Shown: positions 53,229 to 62,369, counted from the stretch's first letter. The stretch is 64,000 nucleotides of DNA from Mesorhizobium escarrei (GCF_935825525.1 NZ_CAKXZT010000079.1:1-64000), one strand, 5' to 3'. The notes: a model not told the origin generated them from the letters alone. A program made the numbers and translations.

Positions 53229-55388
53229 ATGGCCAGTCCTTTGAAATCGCGCACGAGAAGGGGTCCGATTGCCGCAAGACTGCTGGCGGCGGATGCGTGG
53301 TTCGATTCCTCGCTCTACGAGACCGGCTTCAAGGCGCGCCGGTTCTGGGAAGCGGCCACCATTTTTTTCCGGCGCTTCCGCGTCTCCGGCTGGCGCCGCG
53401 GCATCATCGAACTGTTGAGTGAGGGCTTCACGCTTGGCGCCGGCGGCATCGTCGTCATGCTGGCGCTCGCTTTGCCGGCCTTCCAGGAAACCGCCGGCGA
53501 CTGGCGCGCCCAGGGCGATTTCGCCATCACCTTCCTCGACCGCTACGGCAATGAGATCGGCCAGCGCGGCATCATCCAGCGGGATTCGGTGCCGGTCGAC
53601 GAGATGCCCGACCAGGTCATCAAGGCGGTGCTGGCCACCGAGGATCGGCGTTTCTTCGATCACTACGGCATCGACGCGCTCGGCCTTTCGCGCGCGATCT
53701 TCGCCAATGTGCGGGCGAATTCCGTGGTGCAGGGCGGCTCGAGCATCACCCAGCAGCTGGCCAAGAACCTGTTCCTGACCAATGAACGGACGTTGGAGCG
53801 GAAGGTCAAGGAAGCCTTCCTGGCGCTGTGGCTCGAGGCCAATCTGTCGAAGAAGGAGATCCTGCAGCTCTATCTCGACCGCGTCTATATGGGCGGCGGC
53901 ACGTTCGGCATCGAAGCGGCCGCCGATTTCTATTTCGGCAAAAGCGTCAAGGATGTGAACCTCGCCGAAGCGGCGATGCTGGCCGGCCTGTTCAAGGCAC
54001 CGACCAAATACGCGCCGCACATCAACCTGCCTGCTGCCAGGGCGCGGGCCAATGTGGTGCTGTCGAATCTCGTCGAAGGCGGCTTCATGAGCGAGGGTCA
54101 GGTGCTGCAGGCGCGGCTGCATCCGGCTGAAATCGTTGACCGCGGCGAGCAGAAGAGCCCGGATTACTACCTCGACTGGGCATTCGAAGAGGTCAAGAAG
54201 ATCGCCGCGAAGTCCGGCCAGCATTCGCTGGTCGCCCACACCACTTTCGACGCCAACATCCAGAAGGCGGCGGAAGAATCGATGGAATTCCATCTCCGCC
54301 AGTTCGGCAAGGAATACAACGTCACCGAAGGCGCCATGGTCGTCATCGAAACCAATGGCGCAGTCAGGGCGATCGTCGGCGGCCGCGACTACGGTGCCAG
54401 CCAGTTCAACCGCGCCACCAAGGCGCTGCGCCAGAGCGGCTCATCGTTTAAACCCTACGTATACGCAACAGCGATGGAGCACGGCTTCACGCCGGACTCC
54501 GTCGTTTCCGGCGCGCCGATCTCCTGGGGGGCCTGGTCGCCTCACAATTACAATGACGGACGGGCCGGCAAGGTCACGCTAATCACGGCGATGGCCAAAT
54601 CGGTCAACACCGTGCCGGTGCGGCTGGCCAAGAATCATCTCGGCATCAAGCCGATCAAGGCGATGGCGGAAGCCATGGGCGTCGAATCGCCGCTCGAATC
54701 GCACAAGACGATGGTGCTCGGCACATCGGGCATGACCGTGATGGACCAGGCGACAGGCTATAGCGTGTTCGCCCAGAACGGCTTTGTCGGCTCCCGGCAT
54801 GGCGTCACCCAGCTCGTCACCCGTACCGGCGAGGTGGTTTACGATTTCGCCAAGGATGCGCCGCCGCCGCGCCGTGTGCTCTCGGAGCAGGCGCTGAAAT
54901 CTATGAACACCATGCTGGCGGCGGTGCCGGTGATGGGCACGGCGCGGCGCGCTGCGCTTCCCAATATCGTTTCGGCCGGCAAGACCGGCACAACGCAGTC
55001 TTACCGCGACGCCTGGTATGTTGGCTTTACCGGCAACTACACGGCTGCCGTGTGGCTCGGCAATGACGACTTCACCCCGACCAACAACATGACCGGCGGA
55101 TCGCTGCCGGCGATGGTTTGGCAGCGGCTGATGGTCTATGCGCACCAGAATATCGACCTAAAGCCGATCCCCGGTCTCGATCATCCCTTCGTCGACAAAG
55201 AGATTGCCGCCAAGGCCGAGGAAGCGGAAAAGAAGAATGCCGAGCAGGAAGCGGCCGACGCCGCCGCCGAGCGCCCACCGGTGCTGTCCAGCCAGACGAC
55301 GCGGGCGCTCAGGGACATCACAAGGCTCTTCCAGTCGGCGCCCGTCCTCCAGGCGCCTGCGACGCCGGAGACCCTGTCGGCGCTTTGA
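53229..55388 (+). CDS. Class A penicillin-binding protein (transglycosylase/transpeptidase)
   Basis: 719 residues from ATG 53229. A membrane anchor (about residues 65-85, LGAGGIVVMLALALPAF) precedes the GT51 domain with the catalytic Glu in ATEDRRFFDHYG (about 138) and QGGSSITQQLAKNLFLT. The transpeptidase domain has SSFK (about 405), SVNT (about 457) and KTGTTQ (about 584). It polymerises and cross-links peptidoglycan. An Ala/Glu-rich coiled segment (AEEAEKKNAEQEAADAAAE) follows near the C-terminus. PBP1a-type; exact paralogue not resolved. Confidence 0.92.
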   Translation: MASPLKSRTRRGPIAARLLAADAWFDSSLYETGFKARRFWEAATIFFRRFRVSGWRRGIIELLSEGFTLGAGGIVVMLALALPAFQETAGDWRAQGDFAITFLDRYGNEIGQRGIIQRDSVPVDEMPDQVIKAVLATEDRRFFDHYGIDALGLSRAIFANVRANSVVQGGSSITQQLAKNLFLTNERTLERKVKEAFLALWLEANLSKKEILQLYLDRVYMGGGTFGIEAAADFYFGKSVKDVNLAEAAMLAGLFKAPTKYAPHINLPAARARANVVLSNLVEGGFMSEGQVLQARLHPAEIVDRGEQKSPDYYLDWAFEEVKKIAAKSGQHSLVAHTTFDANIQKAAEESMEFHLRQFGKEYNVTEGAMVVIETNGAVRAIVGGRDYGASQFNRATKALRQSGSSFKPYVYATAMEHGFTPDSVVSGAPISWGAWSPHNYNDGRAGKVTLITAMAKSVNTVPVRLAKNHLGIKPIKAMAEAMGVESPLESHKTMVLGTSGMTVMDQATGYSVFAQNGFVGSRHGVTQLVTRTGEVVYDFAKDAPPPRRVLSEQALKSMNTMLAAVPVMGTARRAALPNIVSAGKTGTTQSYRDAWYVGFTGNYTAAVWLGNDDFTPTNNMTGGSLPAMVWQRLMVYAHQNIDLKPIPGLDHPFVDKEIAAKAEEAEKKNAEQEAADAAAERPPVLSSQTTRALRDITRLFQSAPVLQAPATPETLSAL

Positions 55389-55497
55389 TGCCGGCATGAC
55401 GGGCCAGGCCATCCCTCGCGCCGGCAATTCCACCGCTTGCCATGGCCCCCTGCCCCGCGATATCCCCCAGCGGCACTCCTCTTTCCCGCGGCTTTTC

Positions 55498-56082
55498 ATG
55501 CTCAAAAATGCATTCCTGACGCTCCTCGCGCTTGCCATAGCCATCGGCGGCGGCGGCGGCAGCGTCTGGTACGCTCTCAAGACGCAGGATGGCATTGGCG
55601 CGATCAGGATCGGCCCATGGACAGCGTTTCCCGATATCGGCACGCAGGCGGCGGATCCTTATTCGAAAGCCCGCGTGGCGCGCGAGGGTGTCCTTGCACT
55701 CGGGCAGGCAGAAGGCCTGTCGTTTATCGCCGAACGCGATACCGATGGCGAACAATTGAAACGCCAATGCGCCTATGAAATCGAAGGCGGATTTCCCACA
55801 GCCCGGTTCTGGACCCTCTATGCCGCCGATCGGTCGCTCGGCGTGGTCGAGACCGGCAAGCCAAGGCTTGCGGCACTTCAGTCCTACCAGGTGCTGCGCC
55901 AGCCCGACAATTCCGTGGTTATTTCCGTCAGCAACCGCCCCGCGCCGGGCAACTGGCTGCTTTCCGACGGCTTCGGCCGGATGCATCTCGTGCTGACATT
56001 CTACGACACGCCGATCGCCAGCAGCACGGGTCTTTCGGATGTCACGCTGCCGCAGATCGTGAAGGTCGGCTGCAATGCGTAG
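55498..56082 (+). CDS. DUF1214 domain protein, membrane-anchored
   Basis: 194 residues from ATG 55498. An N-terminal hydrophobic helix (AFLTLLALAIAIGGGGGSVW) is followed by a DUF1214 domain: IGPWTAFPDIGTQAADPYSK, ARFWTLYAADRS, and the end PQIVKVGC. DUF1254 and DUF1214 are often fused in one protein; here they are two genes overlapping by eight bases with the partner at 56075. Function is unknown and envelope location is likely. Confidence 0.85.
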   Translation: MLKNAFLTLLALAIAIGGGGGSVWYALKTQDGIGAIRIGPWTAFPDIGTQAADPYSKARVAREGVLALGQAEGLSFIAERDTDGEQLKRQCAYEIEGGFPTARFWTLYAADRSLGVVETGKPRLAALQSYQVLRQPDNSVVISVSNRPAPGNWLLSDGFGRMHLVLTFYDTPIASSTGLSDVTLPQIVKVGCNA

Positions 56083-56623
56083 GCTGCTGCACGCGATCTT
56101 GCTCGGCCTGCTTGGCGCCGGCATCGTACACATCAGCGTGCTGCTGCTCGTCCCGGAATTTTCCGAGCGTAATGCCTGGTCGCGGCTGGCCATGGCCACC
56201 GACCTTTATCGGATGACCAGGCTGGACGCTGAGGCCGGCGGCACGCCAGTGGTGAAATCGGTCGATCCGCTGTTTTATGCTGCGGCTTGCCGCTTCGATC
56301 TGTCCGATGGGATGGTTCGGGTGAAGGCACCGGGAAACGTCCCGTTCTGGTCCGTATCGGTCTATGACCGCAGCGGCCATAACATCTACTCCTTCAACGA
56401 CCACAGTGCGACCGGCAGGGTGCTGGACAGTATCGTACTGACGCCGGCGCAGATGATCGAGATCCGCAAGGATCTCCCGGAGGAATTGCAAGGGGCAATC
56501 TTCGTCGAAGCGGCCATCGACGAAGGCATGTTCGTCATCCGCTCCTTCGTGCCCGACGACAGCTGGAAGCCGAACGTGTCGCGGTTTCTCGAGCAGAGTT
56601 CCTGCGAGCTGCAGGACTACTGA
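56075..56623 (+). CDS. DUF1254 domain protein, membrane-anchored
   Basis: 182 residues from ATG 56075, starting inside the DUF1214 gene (overlap 8 bases). Signal anchor AILLGLLGAGIVHISVLLLV. The body matches DUF1254: AMATDLYRMTRLD, SVDPLFYAAACRFDLSDGMV, and PFWSVSVYDRSGHNIYSFND. Together with DUF1214 it would restore the two halves of the usual fused protein. Role unknown. Confidence 0.85.
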   Translation: MRRLLHAILLGLLGAGIVHISVLLLVPEFSERNAWSRLAMATDLYRMTRLDAEAGGTPVVKSVDPLFYAAACRFDLSDGMVRVKAPGNVPFWSVSVYDRSGHNIYSFNDHSATGRVLDSIVLTPAQMIEIRKDLPEELQGAIFVEAAIDEGMFVIRSFVPDDSWKPNVSRFLEQSSCELQDY

Positions 56624-56658
56624 CGTCAACCGAAATATGCCGCCGGTTCCGGCCCAGG

Positions 56659-56775
56659 CTTTGCGAGCCGAACAGGGCCGCGGCGCTCGTTCAAGAGGAT
56701 AGAGCATCCTTTGCGCGCCCAACAGGACGCGGCGCTCATTCGAGTGGTTAGAGCGTCCTTTGCGCGCAGGGCGCG
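56659..56775. repeat. About 50-bp tandem repeat, 2.3 copies
   Basis: CTTTGCG(A/C)GCC(G/C)AACAGG starts at 56659, 56709 and 56758. Each unit continues with GCGGCGCTC(G/A)TTC and a TAGAGC(A/G)TC end. It lies in the 190-base gap between the DUF1254 gene and a small minus-strand gene, and is followed by a fragment of the dispersed element (CGCGACGCGCTTTAA at 56803-56817). Confidence 0.7.
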
Positions 56776-56814
56776 TGGAGCTTTAATTACATGTCGCGCA
56801 AGCCGCGACGCGCT

Positions 56815-57030
56815 TTAATGATGCGGAACAGGCAACGTCCCCGACGTCCCCGGCATCGTCCTTGACGAACCCGGTTTGTCCGGACCGGCGCCTGGCCGCG
56901 TCTCGCCCGTCAGTGGCGGTTGCTCGTAGCGGACGCCGGGGAAAATGATCACCGCCGCCGGCGTTCCGGTGTTTCGTTCTGCTCGATTGGTTGCCGCCGT
57001 TCGCGGCACGAAAGACAGTACCATTCCCAT
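56815..57030 (-). CDS. Small conserved-looking protein, unknown
   Basis: 71 residues from ATG 57030 (GAGAGGAATGC upstream). MGMVLSFVPRTAATNRAERN start, VIIFPGVRYEQPPLTGETRP centre. I recall similar short proteins in rhizobial genomes with the SFVPR and IIFPGVRYE segments but know no function. The stop lies within the fragment of a dispersed repeat. Confidence 0.6.
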   Translation of the reverse strand: MGMVLSFVPRTAATNRAERNTGTPAAVIIFPGVRYEQPPLTGETRPGAGPDKPGSSRTMPGTSGTLPVPHH

Positions 57031-57221
57031 GGTTCGTGCATTCCTCTCGGTTGCCCCGGAGCACAACGCAACGCCTCCCATCTGATTAAGGAGCCAGTAG
57101 GTTAACGGAACGCTAACGGATCGCCGCTAATTTGATCTTTGTTCTGAGGTCAGGAAGTCCTGACCCGAGGCAAATGCGAAACCGACACGGTCCCGGTCGA
57201 GCATGGTCCAGATTGTGTCGA

Positions 57222-58310
57222 GTGTCAGGCGTATCCTTCGTGTCATCTGCGGATTTCAGGCAAATCGCTATACGGGCTGAATCGGGAAAGTCCGAAAGGC
57301 TGTTCCGCGCCACGGTGTCGGCGTTCTGTTCGCTCACCCGCCCTTCGCGCCGGGAGATCGCGCAACTTGAGGATCTGACGCTTCCGCTTTTCGCCGATGT
57401 GTCGGTCGAATCGCGCCGCTACGTCGCCGCCGCCCTTTCCGAATGCGAATATGCGCCCGCTGCGCTGGTCCGGCGGCTTTGCGAGGAGCCGGTCGACGTT
57501 GCCGCGCCGCTGCTCATCCGCTCGCGCGCGCTCAGCGATATCGACCTGATCGCGCTGATCGGACGCCATGGCCTGCCGCATGCGCGCGCCATTGCGCGCC
57601 GCAAGGATCTGAACCCGACCATCGCCCACCTGATCAGGGCGCTTGAAAAGCCGACGCTGGTGAGCGTGCGGCAGCCGGAGGCGAACGCCAAGACGCTACC
57701 CGAAAGCGCCGAAGTCGTCGCCGATAACCAGCAGGTGCCCGGCGCCGGCGCCGAGAATGCACGGCGCCGGCTGCGGTCGATGATGCGTGATGCCGAAAGC
57801 GGCGGCGCGACCATCAATCCGTTCGCCGGCGCTAACACCTATGTCAAACTGCGCGAGACGGCGCTGACCGGCAATGCCGCATTCTTCCAGACAGCACTGG
57901 CCGACGCGCTCGAGATCGATTTTTCGACGGCGCGGTCGCTCACCGCGAACCAGAACTACACGTCGCTGCTGGCCGCCCTGCGCGCGCTTGATCTCGGCGA
58001 AGAGAGGGCGTTCCTGATCACCGCCGCCGTCTATCCCGCAGAGTTTTCGCATCCGCAGGCCATCCGCATCTTTCTGGACCGCTATCGGCTGCTGCATCGC
58101 GACGCAGCGTTGGACAGGCTACGCGGCTGGAAAGCCGAGACACTGTCGAAGGCCATTCGCAATGCCGGACCGATCGCGGCAAACGCCGACGTCCGCAAAG
58201 CGGACAGCGACAATACTGCCGCCAGCGCTAGGCGCGTCGCGTCTGAAAAGAGATTTCAAGCGAACGCTCTAAGCCTTTTGTCTTTCATGCATATCGCTAT
58301 TGCGACTTGA
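57222..58310 (+). CDS. DUF2336 domain protein
   Basis: About 362 residues from GTG 57222; the frame is open from 57132 (392 residues) and the start is uncertain. The DUF2336 pattern is present: ERLFRATVSAFCSLTRPSRR, then EIAQLEDLTLPLF, AALSECEYAPAALVRRLCEE, then AAPLLIRSRALSDIDLIALI. It is HEAT-like and helical, with unknown role. The last 30 codons run into sequence resembling the dispersed palindrome (58228-58305), so the C-terminus may be acquired; it overlaps the convergent DUF1491 gene by 14 bases. Confidence 0.8.
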   Translation: MSGVSFVSSADFRQIAIRAESGKSERLFRATVSAFCSLTRPSRREIAQLEDLTLPLFADVSVESRRYVAAALSECEYAPAALVRRLCEEPVDVAAPLLIRSRALSDIDLIALIGRHGLPHARAIARRKDLNPTIAHLIRALEKPTLVSVRQPEANAKTLPESAEVVADNQQVPGAGAENARRRLRSMMRDAESGGATINPFAGANTYVKLRETALTGNAAFFQTALADALEIDFSTARSLTANQNYTSLLAALRALDLGEERAFLITAAVYPAEFSHPQAIRIFLDRYRLLHRDAALDRLRGWKAETLSKAIRNAGPIAANADVRKADSDNTAASARRVASEKRFQANALSLLSFMHIAIAT

Positions 58311-58644
58311 CGGAAATAAGCTCCTCGACGGGAACAGAGCCGGCCTCGATCTCGACGACCCAGATGTCGGGATCGAATTTCTTCTCCCTTTCCAGTCGCG
58401 CGTCAAAGACGGCGGCATCGTCGCCGGCGCCGAGCAGACTGAAGAATCGATCGTCTGGTTTGGCTGAATCGTAGCTCGTCTGCGGCGCCGGTCCAAACAA
58501 GGCAATCTCGCCCATGCGGCCTCGCGCCAGCACGAAGACGGCGCCGGCCTCGGTTGCGCCGCGCTTGACCACGGCGGCAAAGCCGCCGGCGCCGAAAACC
58601 CGGCGCAACAGGGCCGACACCCACAGATCGGCGGTTACGCGCAT
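58297..58644 (-). CDS. DUF1491 family protein
   Basis: 115 residues from ATG 58644. The pattern ADLWVSALLRRVFGAGGFAA, VVKRGATEAGAVFVLARG, then LFGPAP and FDPDIWVVEIEAG matches DUF1491, a small alphaproteobacterial family without known role. It is transcribed toward and overlaps the DUF2336 gene. It lies after the peptidoglycan-binding gene, possibly in the same unit. Confidence 0.85.
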   Translation of the reverse strand: MRVTADLWVSALLRRVFGAGGFAAVVKRGATEAGAVFVLARGRMGEIALFGPAPQTSYDSAKPDDRFFSLLGAGDDAAVFDARLEREKKFDPDIWVVEIEAGSVPVEELISVKSQ

Positions 58645-58720
58645 GGCAGCATTCTGGACGACATTGGACGGTACTTAGAGCGCTTTGCGTTTGGGTGAAA
58701 CCAAAACCGCCCTCCGACCA

Positions 58721-59488
58721 TCAGTTGGTCAGGCCGATCTCTCGCATCTTGACGTAGACGACTTCGTCGGGCTCGCCGGTCTCAGGCAAACCAAACAGCG
58801 ACTGGAACTCCCTGATCGCTGCCTTGGTGCGGGCCCCGACCACGCCATCGAGCTGCATGTCGTCATTGCCGAATGCCTTCAACCCGGCCTGGATCTTGAT
58901 GATGCGGGCGTCGGGTGTCTGCGCCGGCGCATCTGCCGGCGCCGAAGCGGAAACGGGAATCGCAGCCATGTCGCCCGGGCGGGGTGCCGGATGCGGCACG
59001 ACCGTCGAGGCGGTTGGCGTGGCGCCCAGTTGATCGAGCAGAACGCTGTCGATCTCGCCGGAAGCGTTAAGCCCGACCTTCTGCTGATAGGCTTGGATGG
59101 CCTTACGCGTGTTGGGGCCGGAAATACCGTCGACGGTGCCGGAATAGAAATCGAGATCCTGCAATATGCCCTGGACCCGCTCGACAACCGGATCGCTCTT
59201 GATCGGGGCCGGGTCCGGCCGCACGATGTTGATGGTGGTTTCAGGCTCGTCGGCGCCTGCTCGAGGAAAGCCCTCCATGCTCCTGGTCGCAAAAAAAGCG
59301 CCGGCATGAGGAAAAGGCTGATACCACAAAGCGTTCGCCGAGACGTAGAACAGCGTCACCAGGAAGGCGGTCGAACCGCCAACCAGAACCGGATTGCGTG
59401 AAATCTGGCTGCCGACGGCGAGCGCGCTGCGTTGGAAGGCATTGCCGCGGCGCTTGACCGCCTTAGGCTGTTTTGCGGAGCGAGCCAT
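58721..59488 (-). CDS. Membrane protein with two peptidoglycan-binding domains
   Basis: 255 residues from ATG 59488. A basic N-terminus (ARSAKQPKAVKRRGN) and one membrane helix (about residues 33-52) lead to two PG_binding_1 domains: VQGILQDLDFYSGTVDGISG, then PNTRKAIQAYQ, and IQAGLKAFGNDDMQLDGVVG, then ARTKAAIREFQ. It would tether the membrane to the cell wall. It overlaps the end of the DivJ-like kinase by 26 bases, so the two are coupled. Confidence 0.87.
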   Translation of the reverse strand: MARSAKQPKAVKRRGNAFQRSALAVGSQISRNPVLVGGSTAFLVTLFYVSANALWYQPFPHAGAFFATRSMEGFPRAGADEPETTINIVRPDPAPIKSDPVVERVQGILQDLDFYSGTVDGISGPNTRKAIQAYQQKVGLNASGEIDSVLLDQLGATPTASTVVPHPAPRPGDMAAIPVSASAPADAPAQTPDARIIKIQAGLKAFGNDDMQLDGVVGARTKAAIREFQSLFGLPETGEPDEVVYVKMREIGLTN

Positions 59489-61202
59489 GCCTGTCCCCTT
59501 TCGTCTCCGCCTTGGCCGCAGGTATCGGCAGTACGCCGGGCTTGTCATTCGAACGTCCTTTCGGTCCGTTCACCGGCAAGCTGATCGTGACCGTAGTGCC
59601 CTCCCCCGGCATGCTTTCGATCGACATCGTGCCCTCGTGCAGCGCCACCAGACCCTTCACCAGCGACAGGCCGAGCCCGGTCCCCTCGAAGCGGCGCGTA
59701 TAGTCGTTCTGGATCTGCATGAACGGCTTGCCGAGATTGGCAAAGTCTTCCTCGGCGATGCCGATGCCGGTGTCCCTGACCCAGAAATGCAGTCGCGAGC
59801 CGATCCGCTTGGCGCCGACGACGACATCGCCGCCATCGGGCGTGAACTTGATGGCGTTGGAGACGAGGTTGATGAGTATCTGCTGCACGGCACGACGGTC
59901 GGCGTTTATCTCGCCTGCATCCGGTGCGATCTGGGCCTGTAGATCGATGTTCTTTGCCTCGGCCTGCAAGCTCATCATCGACTGGCACATTTCGACCGCT
60001 TCCACGAAACGGAATGGTTCCGGCTCGGTTGCGTAGGCGCCGGCTTCGATCCTCGATACGTCGAGTATCGAGGTGACGATGGCAAGCAAATGCTGGCCGG
60101 ACTCCTTGACCAGGCCGACATATTCCTTCTGGCGCGGATCCTTGAAGGTGCCGAACATCTCATGCAGCAGCATGTCGGAAAAACCGATGATGGCGTTCAA
60201 CGGCGTGCGCAGCTCGTGGCTGACGACCGCCAGAAACCGTCCCTTTGCCACTTCGGCAGACGCGGCCGCCTCTTTCGCAGCGGCAAGCTCTTCGCGCAAG
60301 CCGGCGAGTTCGTGGTTTTCACGCAGGACCAACGTGAGGACGTCCTGCTGCTCTTCCCCCCGCGCCAGTTCAAGCGAAAACGGCCGGTAATTGTCTGCCG
60401 TTGGGCCATTGCCGTTTTGCGGCAGCCGGACGCGAAGATCCAGCCGGCGCACCGGCGCGCCATCGCGCATGTCGGCCAGCGCGCTGAGGTATGCGACGCG
60501 ATCGGACAGATGGATACGGTCGAACAGGCCGGCACCGAACAGCAGCTCCGGCTGCAGCTTCAGGATCGTGCGCGCCTTTGCCGACGCATCCAGAACCTCG
60601 CCATGCCTGCCGGCCCGCAGGACAACGGCGTCGATGATGTTCTCGAGCCGATCATCGGTCGCCGGATCAAGCTGCGCGCCGGCCGGGCTGCCAAGCGCTG
60701 CGACGCGGGGAACGAGGGTGAGCGCCCAGGCCAGCGGCAGCAGCCAATGCCAAGCGGCTGTTACCGCCGGGCCGAACGGAAAGACAGAACCGGCAAAAGC
60801 CTGCAGCAGGATAGCGACAAATGCGGATACGGCACCCCAGAGTGCAGCGCGACGAGACGCGCCGATCCACCAGGCTTCGAACGGCAGCGCCACAACAAGC
60901 ATGGCGACCGGCGAGGCCATCCCGCCCGCCGCGGCAATGACACCGGCAAGAGCAAGACTGCCCATCACCAGGGCGACCTGGCCGGCGAACGCCATCTTGC
61001 CCGATGCTGCCACCAGCAAGGCAGCAAACCAGCAGAGGCCGAACGTCGCAAAGATCGCAGCCATGGTCACGGCCACGCCCATGCCCGAGGTGACCAGCGT
61101 GACTGCTGCGCCTGCGGCAAAGAACGGAGCGGCCAGCATGACACCGATAAACCGCCTCTGGCACCGGCGGTCGTTCTGTCCGAGGATCGACGGATGGACC
61201 AT
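59463..61202 (-). CDS. divJ: Polytopic PAS histidine kinase, DivJ-like
   Basis: About 579 residues from ATG 61202 (alternatives 61223 and TTG 61265). Six or so membrane helices fill residues 15-175. A PAS-like region (NIIDAVVLRAGRHGEVLDAS) is followed by HisKA with VVSHELRTPLNAIIGFSDML (phospho-His near 337) and HATPase_c (INLVSNAIKFTPDGGD, EGTGLGLSLVKGLVAL). DivJ phosphorylates DivK and PleD at one pole. The many membrane helices and MFGTFKDPRQKEYVGLVKES support DivJ rather than the soluble CbrA; the call is inferred. Confidence 0.75.
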   Translation of the reverse strand: MVHPSILGQNDRRCQRRFIGVMLAAPFFAAGAAVTLVTSGMGVAVTMAAIFATFGLCWFAALLVAASGKMAFAGQVALVMGSLALAGVIAAAGGMASPVAMLVVALPFEAWWIGASRRAALWGAVSAFVAILLQAFAGSVFPFGPAVTAAWHWLLPLAWALTLVPRVAALGSPAGAQLDPATDDRLENIIDAVVLRAGRHGEVLDASAKARTILKLQPELLFGAGLFDRIHLSDRVAYLSALADMRDGAPVRRLDLRVRLPQNGNGPTADNYRPFSLELARGEEQQDVLTLVLRENHELAGLREELAAAKEAAASAEVAKGRFLAVVSHELRTPLNAIIGFSDMLLHEMFGTFKDPRQKEYVGLVKESGQHLLAIVTSILDVSRIEAGAYATEPEPFRFVEAVEMCQSMMSLQAEAKNIDLQAQIAPDAGEINADRRAVQQILINLVSNAIKFTPDGGDVVVGAKRIGSRLHFWVRDTGIGIAEEDFANLGKPFMQIQNDYTRRFEGTGLGLSLVKGLVALHEGTMSIESMPGEGTTVTISLPVNGPKGRSNDKPGVLPIPAAKAETKGDRHGSLRKTA

Positions 61203-61265
61203 ACGTTCGCAACCGGCTGCCATCGCGCCGGGCAACTCAACGTATCTGGCCCTTATCGAACTCAA

Positions 61266-61735
61266 CTCAACGCACTCGCATTTGGTCGTGAACAGCCTTG
61301 CTTCGCAGATTGCTTTTGTTGATCTGAAACTCGCATCCAGCGTTTAAGGAATGGATAAGGCAGGACCGATCAATGCCCGGCCTGAGGCAGATATTGGGAG
61401 GCCGGCGCGGCCAAACCTTGGCAATTGCAGCGATAGTAAATGGAGCGTTATCCGGGCGAACCGTCTTTTCGGCTCTGACAAGCGCCCCCGGCACGCCGCT
61501 CTTCTAAAAAATACCTATGGAAAACAGGTGGATAGATGGTTAACCTTAAGTGAAGAAAATCGGCTGGATTTGAGACAAATCCATTGCAAAATGCTGCGTT
61601 TCGAATTTGCCTAAAATTTGAGGAAAATTTTCTCTGACCAGGCAAGCCGTCCTTTGCGCGTCTATGCCACTATCGCACCCATAAAGAGGCCATGTCGCAC
61701 GAACGCATGATCCGGTCACGAATGAGGGCATACAG
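61266..61735. other. Gap upstream of the DivJ-like and DUF5330 genes
   Basis: About 470 bases, A+T-rich around 61500-61640 (including GGTTAACCTTAAG near 61539). It must hold the divergent promoters of the DivJ-like kinase and the DUF5330 gene. Short open frames here do not look like protein. I see no RNA gene. Confidence 0.5.
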
Positions 61736-62104
61736 ATGGGCTTTCTGATCAGAATGGCTTTCTGGTTTTCGCTGGTGCTTCTGGCACTGCCGCTGAATGT
61801 CGGCTCCGACGAGACAGGCCACCAAAGCGTCGGGCCGATCCAGGCGTTGTTTGCGGCACGCGAAGCCGTCGGCGACATTGCCGGCATATGCGAGCGCAAG
61901 CCCGACGTCTGCGAAACCGGCAAGTCCGCAATGCACACGATCACCGCCCGGGCCAAGGAGACAGCCAAGATCGCGGCCGCCATGTTGGACGACAAGACCG
62001 CCGAACCCGACACCGCGACAACGACCGGCAGCGTGCCCGAAGACATCGTCTTGCCGGCGAAAGTCCACTTGCCGGCGAAAGTCGAGTTGCCGGCGAAAAA
62101 CTGA
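61736..62104 (+). CDS. DUF5330 family membrane-anchored protein
   Basis: 122 residues from ATG 61736. A signal anchor (FLIRMAFWFSLVLLALPLNV) is followed by a helical domain with two cysteines (IAGICERKPDVCETGKSA), as in DUF5330. The C-terminus is a short run of LPAKV-type repeats (LPAKVHLPAKVELPAKN) from a 15-base tandem repeat at 62052-62099. Function unknown; location inner membrane facing the periplasm. Confidence 0.72.
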   Translation: MGFLIRMAFWFSLVLLALPLNVGSDETGHQSVGPIQALFAAREAVGDIAGICERKPDVCETGKSAMHTITARAKETAKIAAAMLDDKTAEPDTATTTGSVPEDIVLPAKVHLPAKVELPAKN

Positions 62105-62148
62105 GATATTTTTCAGCGCATCTGTCACAGCACCGCAGGCCATCCGCC

Positions 62149-62305
62149 CCTAAAGCGCGTCGCATTTGACCGGCCTCACGCGACGCGCTTTAGGTTGTTG
62201 TTTTATGCATGTCGTTATCGCAAAACCGCCGCACACCCTCGGGTCAGGCCCTCGGGTCAGGCCCAGGGCCTGACCCGAGGGCATGCTTTTGCGCGACATG
62301 CATTA
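62149..62305. repeat. Dispersed palindromic element, copy 3
   Basis: Same framework as 17247-17367 and 40506-40639: CCTAAAGCGCGTCGC...GCGACGCGCTTTAGG, ATGCATGTCGTTATCGCAAA, then ACCGC, and GCATGCTTTTGCGCGACATG, then CATTA. The inner hairpin has grown by GGGTCAGGCCCTCGGGTCAG, then GCCCAGGGCCTGACCC (62236-62277). It lies just upstream of sufE, so it may shape the sufE leader. Confidence 0.88.
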
Positions 62306-62369
62306 TACGCCTATGGTGTTTTCCTCTTTTTCCGTGACGCGGCATCGCCGGATGACTATATCCGGGGTT

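Noticed and set aside
53040..54293. Minus-strand frame of 417 codons at the start of the penicillin-binding protein gene
   Set aside because: Antisense to the GT51 domain, whose motifs are intact on the plus strand.
61351..61614. 87-codon frame upstream of the DUF5330 gene
   Set aside because: Composition shifts along the frame, no ribosome-binding site, and it covers the likely divergent promoter region.
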